Below the pieces are notes generated by a model, which worked only from the letters and a program-made list of their open reading frames with translations, ran no database searches and was not told the origin of the DNA. A stretch of DNA of 64,000 bases from Brachynemurus nebulosus (taxonomy: Eukaryota > Arthropoda > Insecta > Neuroptera > Myrmeleontidae), in assembly GCA_035578155.1 (NCBI GenBank), contig JAPWDM010000047.1, positions 310,001 through 374,000 on the forward strand, read 5' to 3'. Of the stretch, positions 53,807 to 64,000 are shown piece by piece. Position 1 is the first letter of the stretch. The number at the start of each line of letters is the position of its first letter. Both the position numbers and the translations under genes were made by a program.

Positions 53807-54478
53807 TACCCTGTTCCAGCTGGTCTGGCAGGGTACTTTTAGTCTTTCGTTATGCCACTAAGAGCCTTTTACACCCTTAGTTGTACTGTTATTATTTATA
53901 CATGTTTTTCTTGTTTTGTTATTGTTTTTTAACGATGTATCACCGAGGGCTCTTTACACCTGAGGTGATACATCATTTGTTTTTATCTGTTTGTGATATC
54001 TTGTTATGCCGCTGTAGGCCTGTCGTTATGACTCTACAGCGGTATCGTTTTAATTCCTTATTGCGCCACTGGTGGGCCTATGGCTCCCCAGTGACCTAAT
54101 AAGTTTCATCTGTGATAAACCTGTGATATTTTTCTAGTCTTGCTTTTTTTGAGTGTTTGCTAGTCAGGTTCCTCCACCCCGAGGCCCTTTACACCTCGGG
54201 GGAAGTTCCAGCAATGGCCTCCAGCCCTTGGTGACCGGACGCTCTGTCTGGTACTTATCGTACCGTCACCAAGGACTGTCGGCTCTATTTAAGCCCTGGG
54301 ATGGCAAGGCTCATCGTTGGTTTTTATTATGTGTATGTTTGTCCGTTGTCTAGTGCATTTATGTGTCCCTGTCTTTACGTGTTGTTTTTATTTATATATC
54401 TCGTTTCGGCTTCGCATGCCCTTAGTTGGCGATGCCGCCGGGTGCTGCTGACCGCGCCATCCACCGGCAGCAGTACCC
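53807..54478 (+). other. Hairpin chain in LINE 3' UTR, copy 2
   Basis: Counterpart of 18568-19239; all eight stems are unchanged. Confidence 0.8.
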
Positions 54479-54500
54479 CAATTTTAATTTTAAAAAAAAA

Positions 54501-55271
54501 GAGGCGGCTTTGCGTGTTCTGATTAAATTTTGCGTGTTTTATTGTCAATTTGCGTGTGGGAAGTTAATTTCTGCACGTAAAAATGTATGTGGGAAGAGTA
54601 CAGTGGGCAAAGAGCTATTTTGCGTACAGAAATGTATGCGTCAAGTTAGTACTTCTCCCGCATGAGTAATAAAAAAATATTAAACCCTTAACTAGGATCA
54701 TAGCATATTTTATTTAATTATTATCGCAAATATTTTTCTTGGAAATATTTTAGGCATACAAAATTAGAAATTAAACATAAGATAAAATTACAGTTTGCAT
54801 ACATTGGGAAAATTAAGTTACCTAGATTTATTTACATCTACACAAGATCATTTGATTAGTATATTGCACTATACAGGTTAGCCAGATTCACTAGTTTCTT
54901 GGCCCCAGTTTTTAAATACATATATAACTCAGTGGCGTAAAATTTAATTATTAAAAAATTGCAAACTAAATGTGTTTATAGAATATACATACATATAAAA
55001 GAAAGATGTTTACAAACTTGCTCTTTCGGAAATCGAAAATAACTAACTTTGTCTTGATGAAGGGGGATTGGCGAATATTTACATAATTTAAATCCAAAAT
55101 CTGCTTTCCATTTTTAAATTATACTTTTTATTTAGTTGAACGTCACTGGTAAAATATATGAGAATTACAGAATTTTTGTATAATTGTGGTATTTACTATG
55201 GTAATTAAAGGTTTGTTTACTTTTGTAACTACGGAGATGGCTTCCCCGTAGTAAGCTGTAGTAAAAAAAAA
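54501..55271. other. Unassigned sequence (copy 2)
   Basis: Counterpart of 19262-20032. Confidence 0.4.
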
Positions 55272-56769
55272 CGCCGTGAGCAGCGGGGCCCCATCACAGT
55301 AGTCGAATTTTCCCCTTCATCTTCGGTATTGAATGTCTACAAGCGAAATGTGATTGAAAGTCTACAACCGAATTGTCATTTTGTTGGTTTCAAAACTGGT
55401 GATGAGTGTTCGGCTGATCGAGGCTTTAAAAAAAGGTTTTAAGTATTTAAGGGCTGTATCTCAGTAAATTTCAATTTTGTGCCGAAAACAGGTAGCAGAA
55501 AAAAAGCCAACACAATTCGTACGAGGACATTCCTGCCCATGTTTATCCGCTAATTGCCTTTATGTTTTAGTTTTAAAAATTAAAAAAGGACCTTAAATAG
55601 TAAACTGGAAGGCCTTTATAAAGATATTTTTTCTTTCCAAAAAAATCCAAAATTTCTATTTTATAAATACTAAAAATCCAAAATTCCTAATTTATAAATA
55701 AACAGTGACTTTAATAACATTTTTAAATTACTTAATATGTATGTATTTCATTTGTCATAAAAGTAAGTTCACTTTTTTTTAAATTTTTTAAAATTACTAT
55801 TCGCCTACTTGTATTTAGAATAAACATAATGCTTTTAAAACACATTTAACAATAGCATTCAATTCCGATGTAAAAATGGGAGAAGTGGGGGGAAAAGTGA
55901 TGCGGACTCCCTACAAGGTACTAGCTGGATACTAACTGAATACAAGTACAAAATTTCAGCCCTCTAGGTTTCCTTATGGAGTCTCTAGACGTGTTAGAAA
56001 ACAAGCAAAAAAATTAAGGAAATATTGGCGTAAAAATCGTGGGGGTAAGGATTAAAAGTTGAAACCTCCAAAAAACAGTGTCTGGCTATTAGCTTAACCT
56101 GTACACCAAATTTCAGCCCTCTAGGTTTATTTGGTGAGATTTTGACCCGAACGAAACTGTTAAAAAACAAGAAAAATCATGTTCTTTTGGGTATAAAAAT
56201 GGTGGGGGTATGGGTTAAAAGTCGAGACCCCCAAAAGGCACCCCCTTGATACTAACTCAATCCGAATACAAAATTTCAGCCCTCTAGGTTTATTCGGGTG
56301 ACCTGTGCGAGTGGTACAAACTTCGAAAACGTCGAAAATGCATGAAATTGTAGCTTAAAAATGAAGTGGGTGGAGGTAAAATATTAAAACCTCCAAAAAG
56401 CACAACCTAGGTACGAACTTTATCAACACACCAAATTTCAACACTCTACGTTAATTCTGGGGGGCTGGGGGCCTGTTAGATCCAGCGAAAATCGTTTTCC
56501 CCCCCTCTACTCCCACCATATCATCCTAGGAAGCTGAATTTTGGATATGTTGTAGATAATTGACCGAAACATTATTTAAAACCGGTTTGGAAAAGTTTTA
56601 TTGCTTTTCCGCCCCCCACCGCCCCCTTAAAGGTCGGGTCAGAAAAAAAATTTGCCCAAAATTTGACCCCACTTTGATAGTATGAGGTGCCTCGAAAATG
56701 AGCCCCATTTACCAAATTTCATCTCTTAACTTCCATAGGGGGGGCCTACACAAATTAAAAGGTGGCGGG

Positions 56770-56854
<85 letters not shown>

Positions 56855-56975
56855 CATTTTTTTTCTACATATTCGTGTTCTACGGGTCCGAAAACGGATA
56901 GCGCCCCTACTCTCGCCTCTCGCAGCTCTTATCGTATAGACTGTATAAGTCTAATTTTTCGGAGAAAATTCGACT
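55272..56975 (-). mobile_element. Complete family A element (1.7 kb)
   Basis: The best reference copy: 3' hairpin CGCCGTGAGCAGCGG at 55272, one tail, an uninterrupted T-run/A-run junction near 55770, monomers, (TA)n, and the 5' start ending ATTCGACT at 56975. The flanks are an A-run on the left and AAAA on the right, i.e. T-runs in element orientation. The direct-repeat homology with copy 1 ends inside it at 55678. Confidence 0.8.
56772..56850. repeat. (TA)n in the complete family A element
   Basis: About 39 TA units, 125 bp from the element start, the conserved position. Confidence 0.96.
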
Positions 56976-58226
56976 AAAAATGGGTATAGGACAATAACAT
57001 GTAACTGGCCTACCTGTATAGCAAATAGTGTCAGATTGATGTATCTTGACATCAACATATATTTAATTTGATTAATTAATTAACTATAGTTAAGTTTAAT
57101 TTTGTTAATTATTTTAACTAGTAATTAAATTTAAACATTCTAATGGGTAAAAAAAATGAATAGTTAATAATCGAACTGAAGTTTGTAGTGAAGATGATCT
57201 AATCACACATCAGATGAATGTACCTACTTAATCTCACAATCAGTTATAACTCCACGATGGTTTCAGTCCAGTAGTAACAACTACATAATACATATATATG
57301 TATGTATAAAAATAATAAATACATAATGTTAATAAAAATTAGGTAAAATTAAAATTGTACTCCAGTTCAAAAATACAAACTAAGCAAATCATGTAAAAAT
57401 GTATTGAAAATGTTGAAGGGAATTGTATTGTATAAATAAGTATGTACCTATACATATCTATCTATTCCTGCATTTGAACACATGACGTTCACGTATGCAT
57501 TGTCTCATGCACCATGCAGTGCGTGTACAATGAATGTTGTTCTGTCCTGCATGCTTGCATATAACATACGTACATCATACGTCGCTGTGTATGTCCATTG
57601 CCCCTTTGTTTCTATTATAAATTATTGTTTATGAGGGCGTACCCAAGATAACGTCCGTCACTGCTATCACGATCTGAGCTATCTGATATTGAAAAGACAC
57701 GAAAAATTATCCCCTACATTAATAACGAAAATCATTTTTACAAAATTTGGGAAATAATATTTTCCCAAATTAATCATCGACCGTGAATGCAACCAACTAG
57801 ATAATGTAATTAATGTTCCCATCTATGCTACAGTGCAAGTATTTATTCAAGTATCATGTCTCAGAAAGACATAGTAAGAAGCTATATTTAAGTTACAAAA
57901 ATTACTTTTTTGGTATGTGAAAGAAATTATTTGTTAACCAATGTAAGAAAATGAAAATGTCACTATCACTTTTTCGAATCAGTGTCGACTGACCACAATG
58001 AAAAAATTACGATTTTTATTTACAGTAAACTTTTGTTTCATAATTGTAATTAGCGTTGCGTAATTGTTCGGTTTTGTTGCTTCATAGACGCTGAAAGTTG
58101 AACTGGAACGAAATACTACAGCCACAGGCTTTATAAAAATAAAAACTGATCTTTTATCGAAAAATAAAGATTTTTTCACACCAGGAATAATTTTTTTTGT
58201 TTTAAATATTGCCCTATATAATAATA
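56976..58226. other. Unassigned AT-rich sequence
   Basis: No recognised gene. The minus-strand 84-codon frame at 57979-58233 has no domain signature and runs into the neighbouring MITE. Confidence 0.45.
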
Positions 58227-58593
58227 TAGTCAACTCTCGTTAATTCGAAACTCTAGGGACTCTTAAAATATTACGAATTATAGAGACGTTCGAATTATCA
58301 CAGGTAACAATTTTAATTTTTTAAGCATTTGTGATGAATGAACTTCAACGTGTCTCAAAATGTACTTAAAATCTTTCTGTCTCTTTCTCTCTGGAACTTT
58401 GAATTGTCGAGTGTTTGACGCCGATGAGTTCGAAATTGTTACGTAGCAATGATTTTTTCGTTCGAATTACCAAGTGTATGAAAATGTATTGTTTTAGTTC
58501 GAAATATAAAGAGATTTTGTAGGGAACTCGTGATACCTTTGAATTACAGAAAGTTTCGAATTACCGCAGGTTTGAATTAACGAGAATCTACTG
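58227..58593. mobile_element. Pogo/Tigger-like MITE (367 bp)
   Basis: The ends TAGTCAACTCTCGTTAATTC and CAGTAGATTCTCGTTAATTC (right, inwards) are flanked by TA at 58225-58226 and 58594-58595. The interior repeats TTCGAATTA-like words. Non-coding. Confidence 0.8.
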
Positions 58594-58824
58594 TACCATG
58601 TTACGCTGACGTTCTTTTTCAAAATATAAAAAATTCGGTAAGTGCGTGTGGTAAGTTCGGTAACCCAAAATAAGGGTTCTGTAGTATTTTCAAAAAAAAT
58701 TATTAGACAACCACCAAGAATTAATTTCAAATATTATCGAGTGCTTGTGAGACACTACTACGTATGACAAACTTTTGTTTGCATTTCAACACACGCAGTA
58801 TTGATATGTTCACTAATCGTTCAG

Positions 58825-59160
58825 CTAAACTGAAACTTTAAGCACTCGATTTCTTTGGTATAGTATGACCAAAAACCACATGTAAATTAAAAATCACAAA
58901 GTGATTGAAAAAATTATCCGGATCGGCCGGGAATCGAACCCAGGATCTCCTGGTAACTAGCCAGGTGTGCTGACCTCTACACCAACGATCCCATGCTCGG
59001 TAAGCGGCCGAGCCGGACACCCATTCAATCACCTATGTGTATTAGTACTCTCTCTGATTCGATCCGGATAATTTTTTCAATCACTTTGTGATTGTTCATT
59101 TACATGTGGTTTTTGGTCATACTATACCAAAGAAATCGAGTGCTTAAAGTTTCAGTTTAG
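58825..59160. mobile_element. Head-to-head SINE palindrome
   Basis: Arms 58825-58924 and 59061-59160 are inverted copies of 100 nt with two mismatches. On the minus strand the left arm is the 3' body of a SINE whose tRNA-like head lies at 58920-58991. The right arm is the same body, starting at the last five bases of the head, in the opposite orientation. Both outer ends read CTAAACTGAAACTTTAAGCA. The centre (58992-59060) is unmatched. Confidence 0.85.
58920..58991 (-). tRNA. tRNA-Thr(AGT)-like sequence, probably the SINE head
   Basis: On the minus strand the 72 nt fold into a cloverleaf: acceptor GGATCGT/CCGATCC (mismatch at the last pair), D stem GTGT/GCAC, anticodon stem CCTGG/CCAGG with loop CTAGTTA (anticodon AGT), T stem CTGGG/CCCGG with TTCGATT. 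A-box TGGTGTAGAGG and B-box GGTTCGATTCC are intact, so RNA polymerase III transcription is plausible. The linked SINE body argues against a true tRNA gene. Confidence 0.65.
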
Positions 59161-60827
59161 TCCATTACTTTTGTCCATTTTTTTTTCTTTTTTAGAAAAA
59201 CATCATAAAAATTGTTGTCCCCGCCCTTATTACCAGAAGGATTGTTCAGAAAAATCGGAAGAAATTCACGATCATTAAGAATGAAGTGTAGATTGAACGA
59301 AAATTATCAAACCAGAATTTCCTTGCACAACTTCCTTGGTATGCAAAAAGAAAAGGTGATGGCATACTTTGCTTTGATTAAAATGTTGTTAATCAATAAT
59401 TTCATTAATAATATGTTAAACGGGTATTTTACTAACTTTTTATACAGTGAGTTTTAAAAATTAAAGAAAAAGTAAGGAATAACTGATAAATTTATAAACG
59501 AAAATACATATATTACTATCTCTGCACTTGAATATTATTTAATATTTGTAAAATTTTTAGGTATCCATAGAAATAAAAAATTTAAGCTACCAGCTATTCA
59601 AAGAAATTGGCAAATAATATTTAAATAATTTTAGGACTTAAAATATTATCTAATGGAGGCACAATTTTTATAATAAATAGTGCTGCTAATAATTTTATTA
59701 TTGAATGAAAATAAAAAAAGCGGCGACGCAGTACAATTACTTCATTCTATAAATATCACTGTTCGTTTCTGGTAAACGTAAACAGACCAAGATAACTAGG
59801 TATTTATTTTGGGAATAAAATTTATTCATTAGGAAAAATATTTCATCCAGTTTCATATCTTGTTGCAACAAATTCATAAAAAAATTAATTGTACGGAAAA
59901 CTGTTAGCGCAAGTACAACTTGCACTTGACGACTTGTTATTTATTTTTTTATAATTATTATAATTTTTTGAAAACAGTGCCTTTAAAAAAAGGCCGGTAT
60001 TGGTGACTACGATTGCGCACGCAGTTTTCATTTGGAAAAGAAAATCAAGTAGATTATCAATCTGTAGGTACGCCGCTATGTTTCTATGGAGGTACTTTTT
60101 TTTGAAATTAGCAAAAACGGCGGGGGTTTAAATAAAAAGTACTAAATTTAGGCCTTTTTTCAACAGTTTTCCGTGTGAAAAAATAGAACGATTTAAAAAA
60201 AATACGCTTCCATAGGTACTGCAGAATGGAATAAAGAATATTCTGTCAAAATTTCAAACTTATAACTTGGAAACTTTCCCTTTGAGAGTGGGTACCGTTT
60301 TTAAAAAGGGCATTTCGAGACAAACGCGTTTAAATTTTGTCTCGAAATTGTTTTAAATCATTGTTTCAACAACAATGTGATATTGTGGTGATAACACTTG
60401 ACCTTATACGTTCACTGGTTGTGGATAAACTAAATGTAAAGCGGTATAACATCCCGCCAAAAGGCGCCAATCGATTCACAGAATTTTGTATTTAGACTGA
60501 ATCCATTGATCCGTGGTCGTAGCGACCGTAATAATTCGAATTTCAATTTGAAATTTTGAGAGAACATGCATAACTGTGTGTACTTTAAGATAAGACCAAA
60601 AAATAAAAAAAATTGGGAGGACAGGTCTACCCACACTGTCAACTTCCCATTAGGTTCCCTTAAAAACTAGAGACTACTGTACATAAATAATTTTTTTTTC
60701 ATTCCAGGTCCCCCTGATCCCCAGACAGGGGCTTTGTCTACTGTAACTCACTGGAGGGCTTCGCCCCCTGTATCCCGTGGCGGACTCCAGCCCTCATCAA
60801 ACAAATGATATCATCATTTATTCTTAA
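59161..60827. other. Unassigned sequence with weak signals
   Basis: A pyrimidine-rich tract followed by TTTAG (59191-59195) could be a splice acceptor, with 31 open codons from 59196 to TAG 59289-59291, but no family match. TTCGAGACAAA/TTTTGTCTCGAA forms a hairpin near 60306-60342. CAGTAGTCTCTAG (minus strand, near 60680) looks like a lone pogo-type end. At 60705-60790 a GC-rich stretch carries GAGGGCTTCGCCCCCT and other small hairpins. The rest shows nothing. Confidence 0.35.
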
Positions 60828-61108
60828 CCTTTAACCGGTAAGGTGATGTCTGTGAGTCTAATACAAATATATTGTTTCAGTTTTCTTCCTCCCTGCTTGT
60901 TTTTGTTAAATGAACGTTTGTGTATTCTTTTATGGTTTAGGGCAAATTTTACCCTGCTGGCGTAAGGGGAGTGTTTGATACATGCATATACGTGTGGTCT
61001 CCAGTTTTGGCTATCTATGTTCCCAGCCCGCGGTATGTTAATTTATTGGTGTCTCTCAGACATCACTTTACCGTGAGTATTATAAAAATTCACCTTACCG
61101 GTTAAAGG
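60828..61108. mobile_element. TTAA-flanked MITE (281 bp)
   Basis: TTAA at 60824-60827 and 61109-61112; perfect 19 bp ends CCTTTAACCGGTAAGGTGA. Subterminal words GTGATGTCTG recur inverted near 61055-61065. piggyBac-type by target and end; non-coding. Confidence 0.85.
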
Positions 61109-61358
61109 TTAAGAGGGTTAAGATATGCCAGACGAAAAATATTTGACAAAAAGTTTTTAATTTCGTTTTTTTATTATAAAAAACAAAACACTAATCCGAA
61201 AAACAAAATGCTAAAATCTTTATCCGGTCTTCATTTTAGCGAATTTCGAAAACTCGAAATTCAGCTATTACAGTAGGTGTCATGACGCAATCTGAGTCCG
61301 GGACTATGGCAGAAATCTGTTTTGAGGTCCCTAGAATACGAAAATGATATTCACTAAA

Positions 61359-61474
<116 letters not shown>

Positions 61475-62399
61475 GTGTTCCCACGATAACTCCCGAACGA
61501 AACGTCTAACGCTTATGAAATTTTGTGTGCGGACTGGATTTTGAATTGGCTTGGCTAAGTTCGTTAGCCAGACACGTCGGATGCCCAGAAGTAGGTTTTC
61601 TGGCCATTTTTTATCATTCGATCTTATCATAAGACAGTTCGATTTTTACATCGTTGAAAAGGAAAAAAAAAATTATGAAGAAAATGTTCTTATAATTTTC
61701 TTTCTATGTTAAGTAGTTTTCGAGAAAATGTAAATTTTCACTTTTATTCTTTCTTTGTTAGTCTAATAAGTAATTTATATTTATATCTCAGTTCTTTATG
61801 AAATATAAAAATATTTCACTTTTTTATTAAAGAATTTTGTGAGAACAAGTGAAAACTGTTCACATATATGTGTTATAACACACATACATGTATAGAGTTT
61901 TGTTTCTCATTTATTGCATTATAATTAGCAAGGTTCTATCTCATGTTAAAAAATGTAAATTAAACAGATTTTCTAAGCTAATGTAATGAAGATTTTTTTT
62001 TTTTTTTTATTGAATTTTTAAGTAAACAAGAAATTGAAGATTATGTTATGATATAATATTATTAAATATATGAAACAAAACAAAATATGTACAATGTACA
62101 TATGTATGTACGGAAAAATATTTTGAATCGATTTTGAAAATTTTTTCACTAATAATTAATAATGTTAAAAAATTAAACCATTTCAAATGGATTTAAGGTA
62201 TTTTATGTGAGGTCAAGGTTTTCGGGACCTAAAAAGGCCAGAAATTAATTAACCAATCGATTTTAAAAATTTTTTCACAGTTAGTAAGTTAAAGTATTTG
62301 AATTAATTAATTAAATGATGTCCGCAAGAAGCTTACGGACTGCCATAAGTTATATGAGATCCTTAGAACCCTTTTCTTACTGTTAGAGTACTAGACTTG

Positions 62400-63600
62400 T
62401 ATGAGTTTCGCCAGGATTTACTGATCCCATAATTGTAAAAAATAAACTAAACGACCAATTTTAAAAATTTCTTCACTGTTACAGAGCTAAACTATTTTAG
62501 ATAGATTTAGAATACATTATGTAAGGTCCGCCAGGGTCCACAGGACCCAAAAGTGTCAAAAATAAACTAACTGACCGATTTTGAAAATTTTTTCACTGTT
62601 ACAGAGCTAAACTATTTTAGATAAATATCGATTACGTTATGTAAGGTCCGCCTGGGTCCATAGGACCCAAAAGTGTCAAAAATAAACTGCCTGATCGATT
62701 TTGAAAATTTTTTCACTGTTACAGAGCTAAACTGTTTTAGATAAATATAGATTCCGTTATGTAAGGTCTGCCAGGGTCCATAGGATTCAGAAGTGTCAAA
62801 AATAAACTAACTGACCGATTTTGAAAATTTTTTCACTGTTACAGAGCTAAACTATTTTAGATAAATATAAATTACGTTATGTAAGGTCCACCAAGTTCCA
62901 TAGAACCCAAAAGTGTCAAAAATAAACTAACTGACCGATTTTGAAAATTTTTTCACTGTTACAGAGCTAAACTATTTTAGATAAAAATATAGATTACGTT
63001 ACGTAAGGTCTGCCAGGGTCCATGGGATCCAAAAGTGTCAAAAATAAACTAACCGACCGATTTTGAAAATTTTTTCACTGTTACAGAGCTAAACTATTTT
63101 AGATAAATATAGATTACGTTATGTAAGGTCTGCCAGGGTCCATGGGATCCAAAAGTGTCAAAAATAAACTAACCGCCCGATTTTGAAAATTTTTTCACTG
63201 TTGCGGAACTAAGCTATTTTAGATAGACATACATTACGTTATTTAGGGTCCGCCAGGGTCCATGGGACCCAAAAGTGGTAAAAATAAACTAACCGACCGA
63301 TTTTGAAAATTTTTTCACTGTTACAGAGCTAAACTATTTTAGATAAATATAGATTACGTTATGTAAAGTCTGCCAGGGTCCATCGGATCTAAAAGTGTCA
63401 AAAATAAACTAACCGACCGATTTTGAAAATTTTTTCACTGTTGGGGAGCTAAGCCATTTTAGATACATATAGATTACGTTATGTAAGGTCTGAAGTGTCA
63501 GTAGGACCTAAAAGTGTCAAAAATAAAATAACTGACCGATTTTGAAACTTTTTTACTATTACCGAGGTAAACTATTTTAGATAGGTACAGGTTGTGTTAT
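62400..63600. repeat. 120 bp tandem array, inverted copy
   Basis: About ten units in the same order as 8700-9840 read in reverse; unit-specific variants are kept (for example the CTGATCGATT unit near 62690 matches the unit at about 9560). Confidence 0.93.
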
Positions 63601-63659
63601 CTGAGATCCACAACTGTCCTGCGGATGCAAATGCGGCGTAGAATGCTACACAACGGGTT

Positions 63660-63663
<4 letters not shown>

Positions 63664-63753
<90 letters not shown>
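63664..63753. repeat. (TA)n, 3' side of S
   Basis: Counterpart of 8506-8599, slightly shorter. Confidence 0.96.
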
Positions 63754-63755
<2 letters not shown>

Positions 63756-64000
63756 CATAATGTCCGCCTAGAATATACGGTCGAGCTGATTTTTTAATGA
63801 GGTCCACCGGGATCTTGCAGATCCGAAAACGCCAGTAATAAGCTATCGAACCGATGCTAAAAAATTTCTCACTGCTAGAGAACTAAATTATTTTAGATGG
63901 ATACAACTATGCTGCACAAAATTCGTTCGGGTTCTTGGGTCCCCAAAAATACCAAAACTGATTACCCAACCGATTTTAAAAATTCTTTTACTCTTAGAAA

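Larger units (their letters stand above)
51611..54500 (+). mobile_element. I/Jockey-like LINE, copy 2
   Basis: Counterpart of 16372-19261 with the same truncation point and A-rich end, so it was duplicated with the block and not inserted twice. Confidence 0.88.

Noticed and set aside
58920..58991. Functional host tRNA-Thr gene
   Set aside because: Acceptor stem mismatch and a body duplicated in the opposite orientation nearby make a SINE head more likely, though a real tRNA is not excluded.
59196..59291. Terminal coding exon after a pyrimidine tract
   Set aside because: 31 codons with no homology or upstream exon; kept only as a weak note.

Overview
This is AT-rich eukaryotic DNA, most likely from an insect. 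The evidence is the mix of mobile elements: an R4/Dong-like and an I/Jockey-like non-LTR retrotransposon, pogo, Tc1, hAT and piggyBac-type MITEs, a tRNA-derived SINE, Helentron-like elements with internal (TA)n tracts, and the insect-type repeat core AAAATCCGTTCAGTAGTTTT. The species cannot be named from the sequence. I recognise no conserved host protein-coding gene. Every long reading frame belongs to a retrotransposon, and most short frames are microsatellite translations (YIYI, IIII) or lie inside foldback repeats.

Layout. (1) 1-20439 and 35244-55678 are two near-identical direct copies of one ~20.4 kb block. The offset is 35243 before the TA tract near 10.8 kb and 35239 after it. By eye I found only three differences: 4 bp in that TA tract, 13885 G versus 49124 T, and 15806 A versus 51045 G. 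Each copy carries, in order: a foldback element split by a Helentron-like element (family A); a second large foldback with nuclear-receptor-like half-sites; a 379 bp MITE; a pogo-like element carrying a second Helentron-like element (family S, with a 120 bp tandem array); a TTAA-flanked element; a three-level nest (piggyBac-like, then hAT, then foldback MITE); a ~150 bp repeat array; and a decayed I/Jockey-like LINE whose 3' UTR is a chain of hairpins. (2) 20440-26850 is a stack of R4/Dong-like retrotransposons joined by (TAA)n tracts. It includes one almost full-length copy with a 1214-residue RT/endonuclease frame. (3) 26851-31544 is unassigned AT-rich sequence. (4) 31545-35302 is a family A element on the minus strand with another family A element inserted in its T-run, which in turn holds a Tc1-like MITE in its TA tract. 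(5) 56976-64000 is AT-rich sequence with a pogo-like MITE, a head-to-head SINE palindrome with a tRNA-Thr-like head, a TTAA MITE, and a plus-strand copy of family S that runs off the window end.

How the parts fit together. The window is best read as a palimpsest of insertions with visible target preferences. The Dong-like elements go into TAA repeats, family A into T-runs, the hAT makes an 8 bp duplication, and the pogo and Tc1-type elements sit at TA. The Dong-like element could in principle mobilise itself except for one in-frame stop. The I/Jockey-like copies are dead. The MITEs and Helentron-like elements encode nothing and would depend on enzymes supplied from elsewhere.
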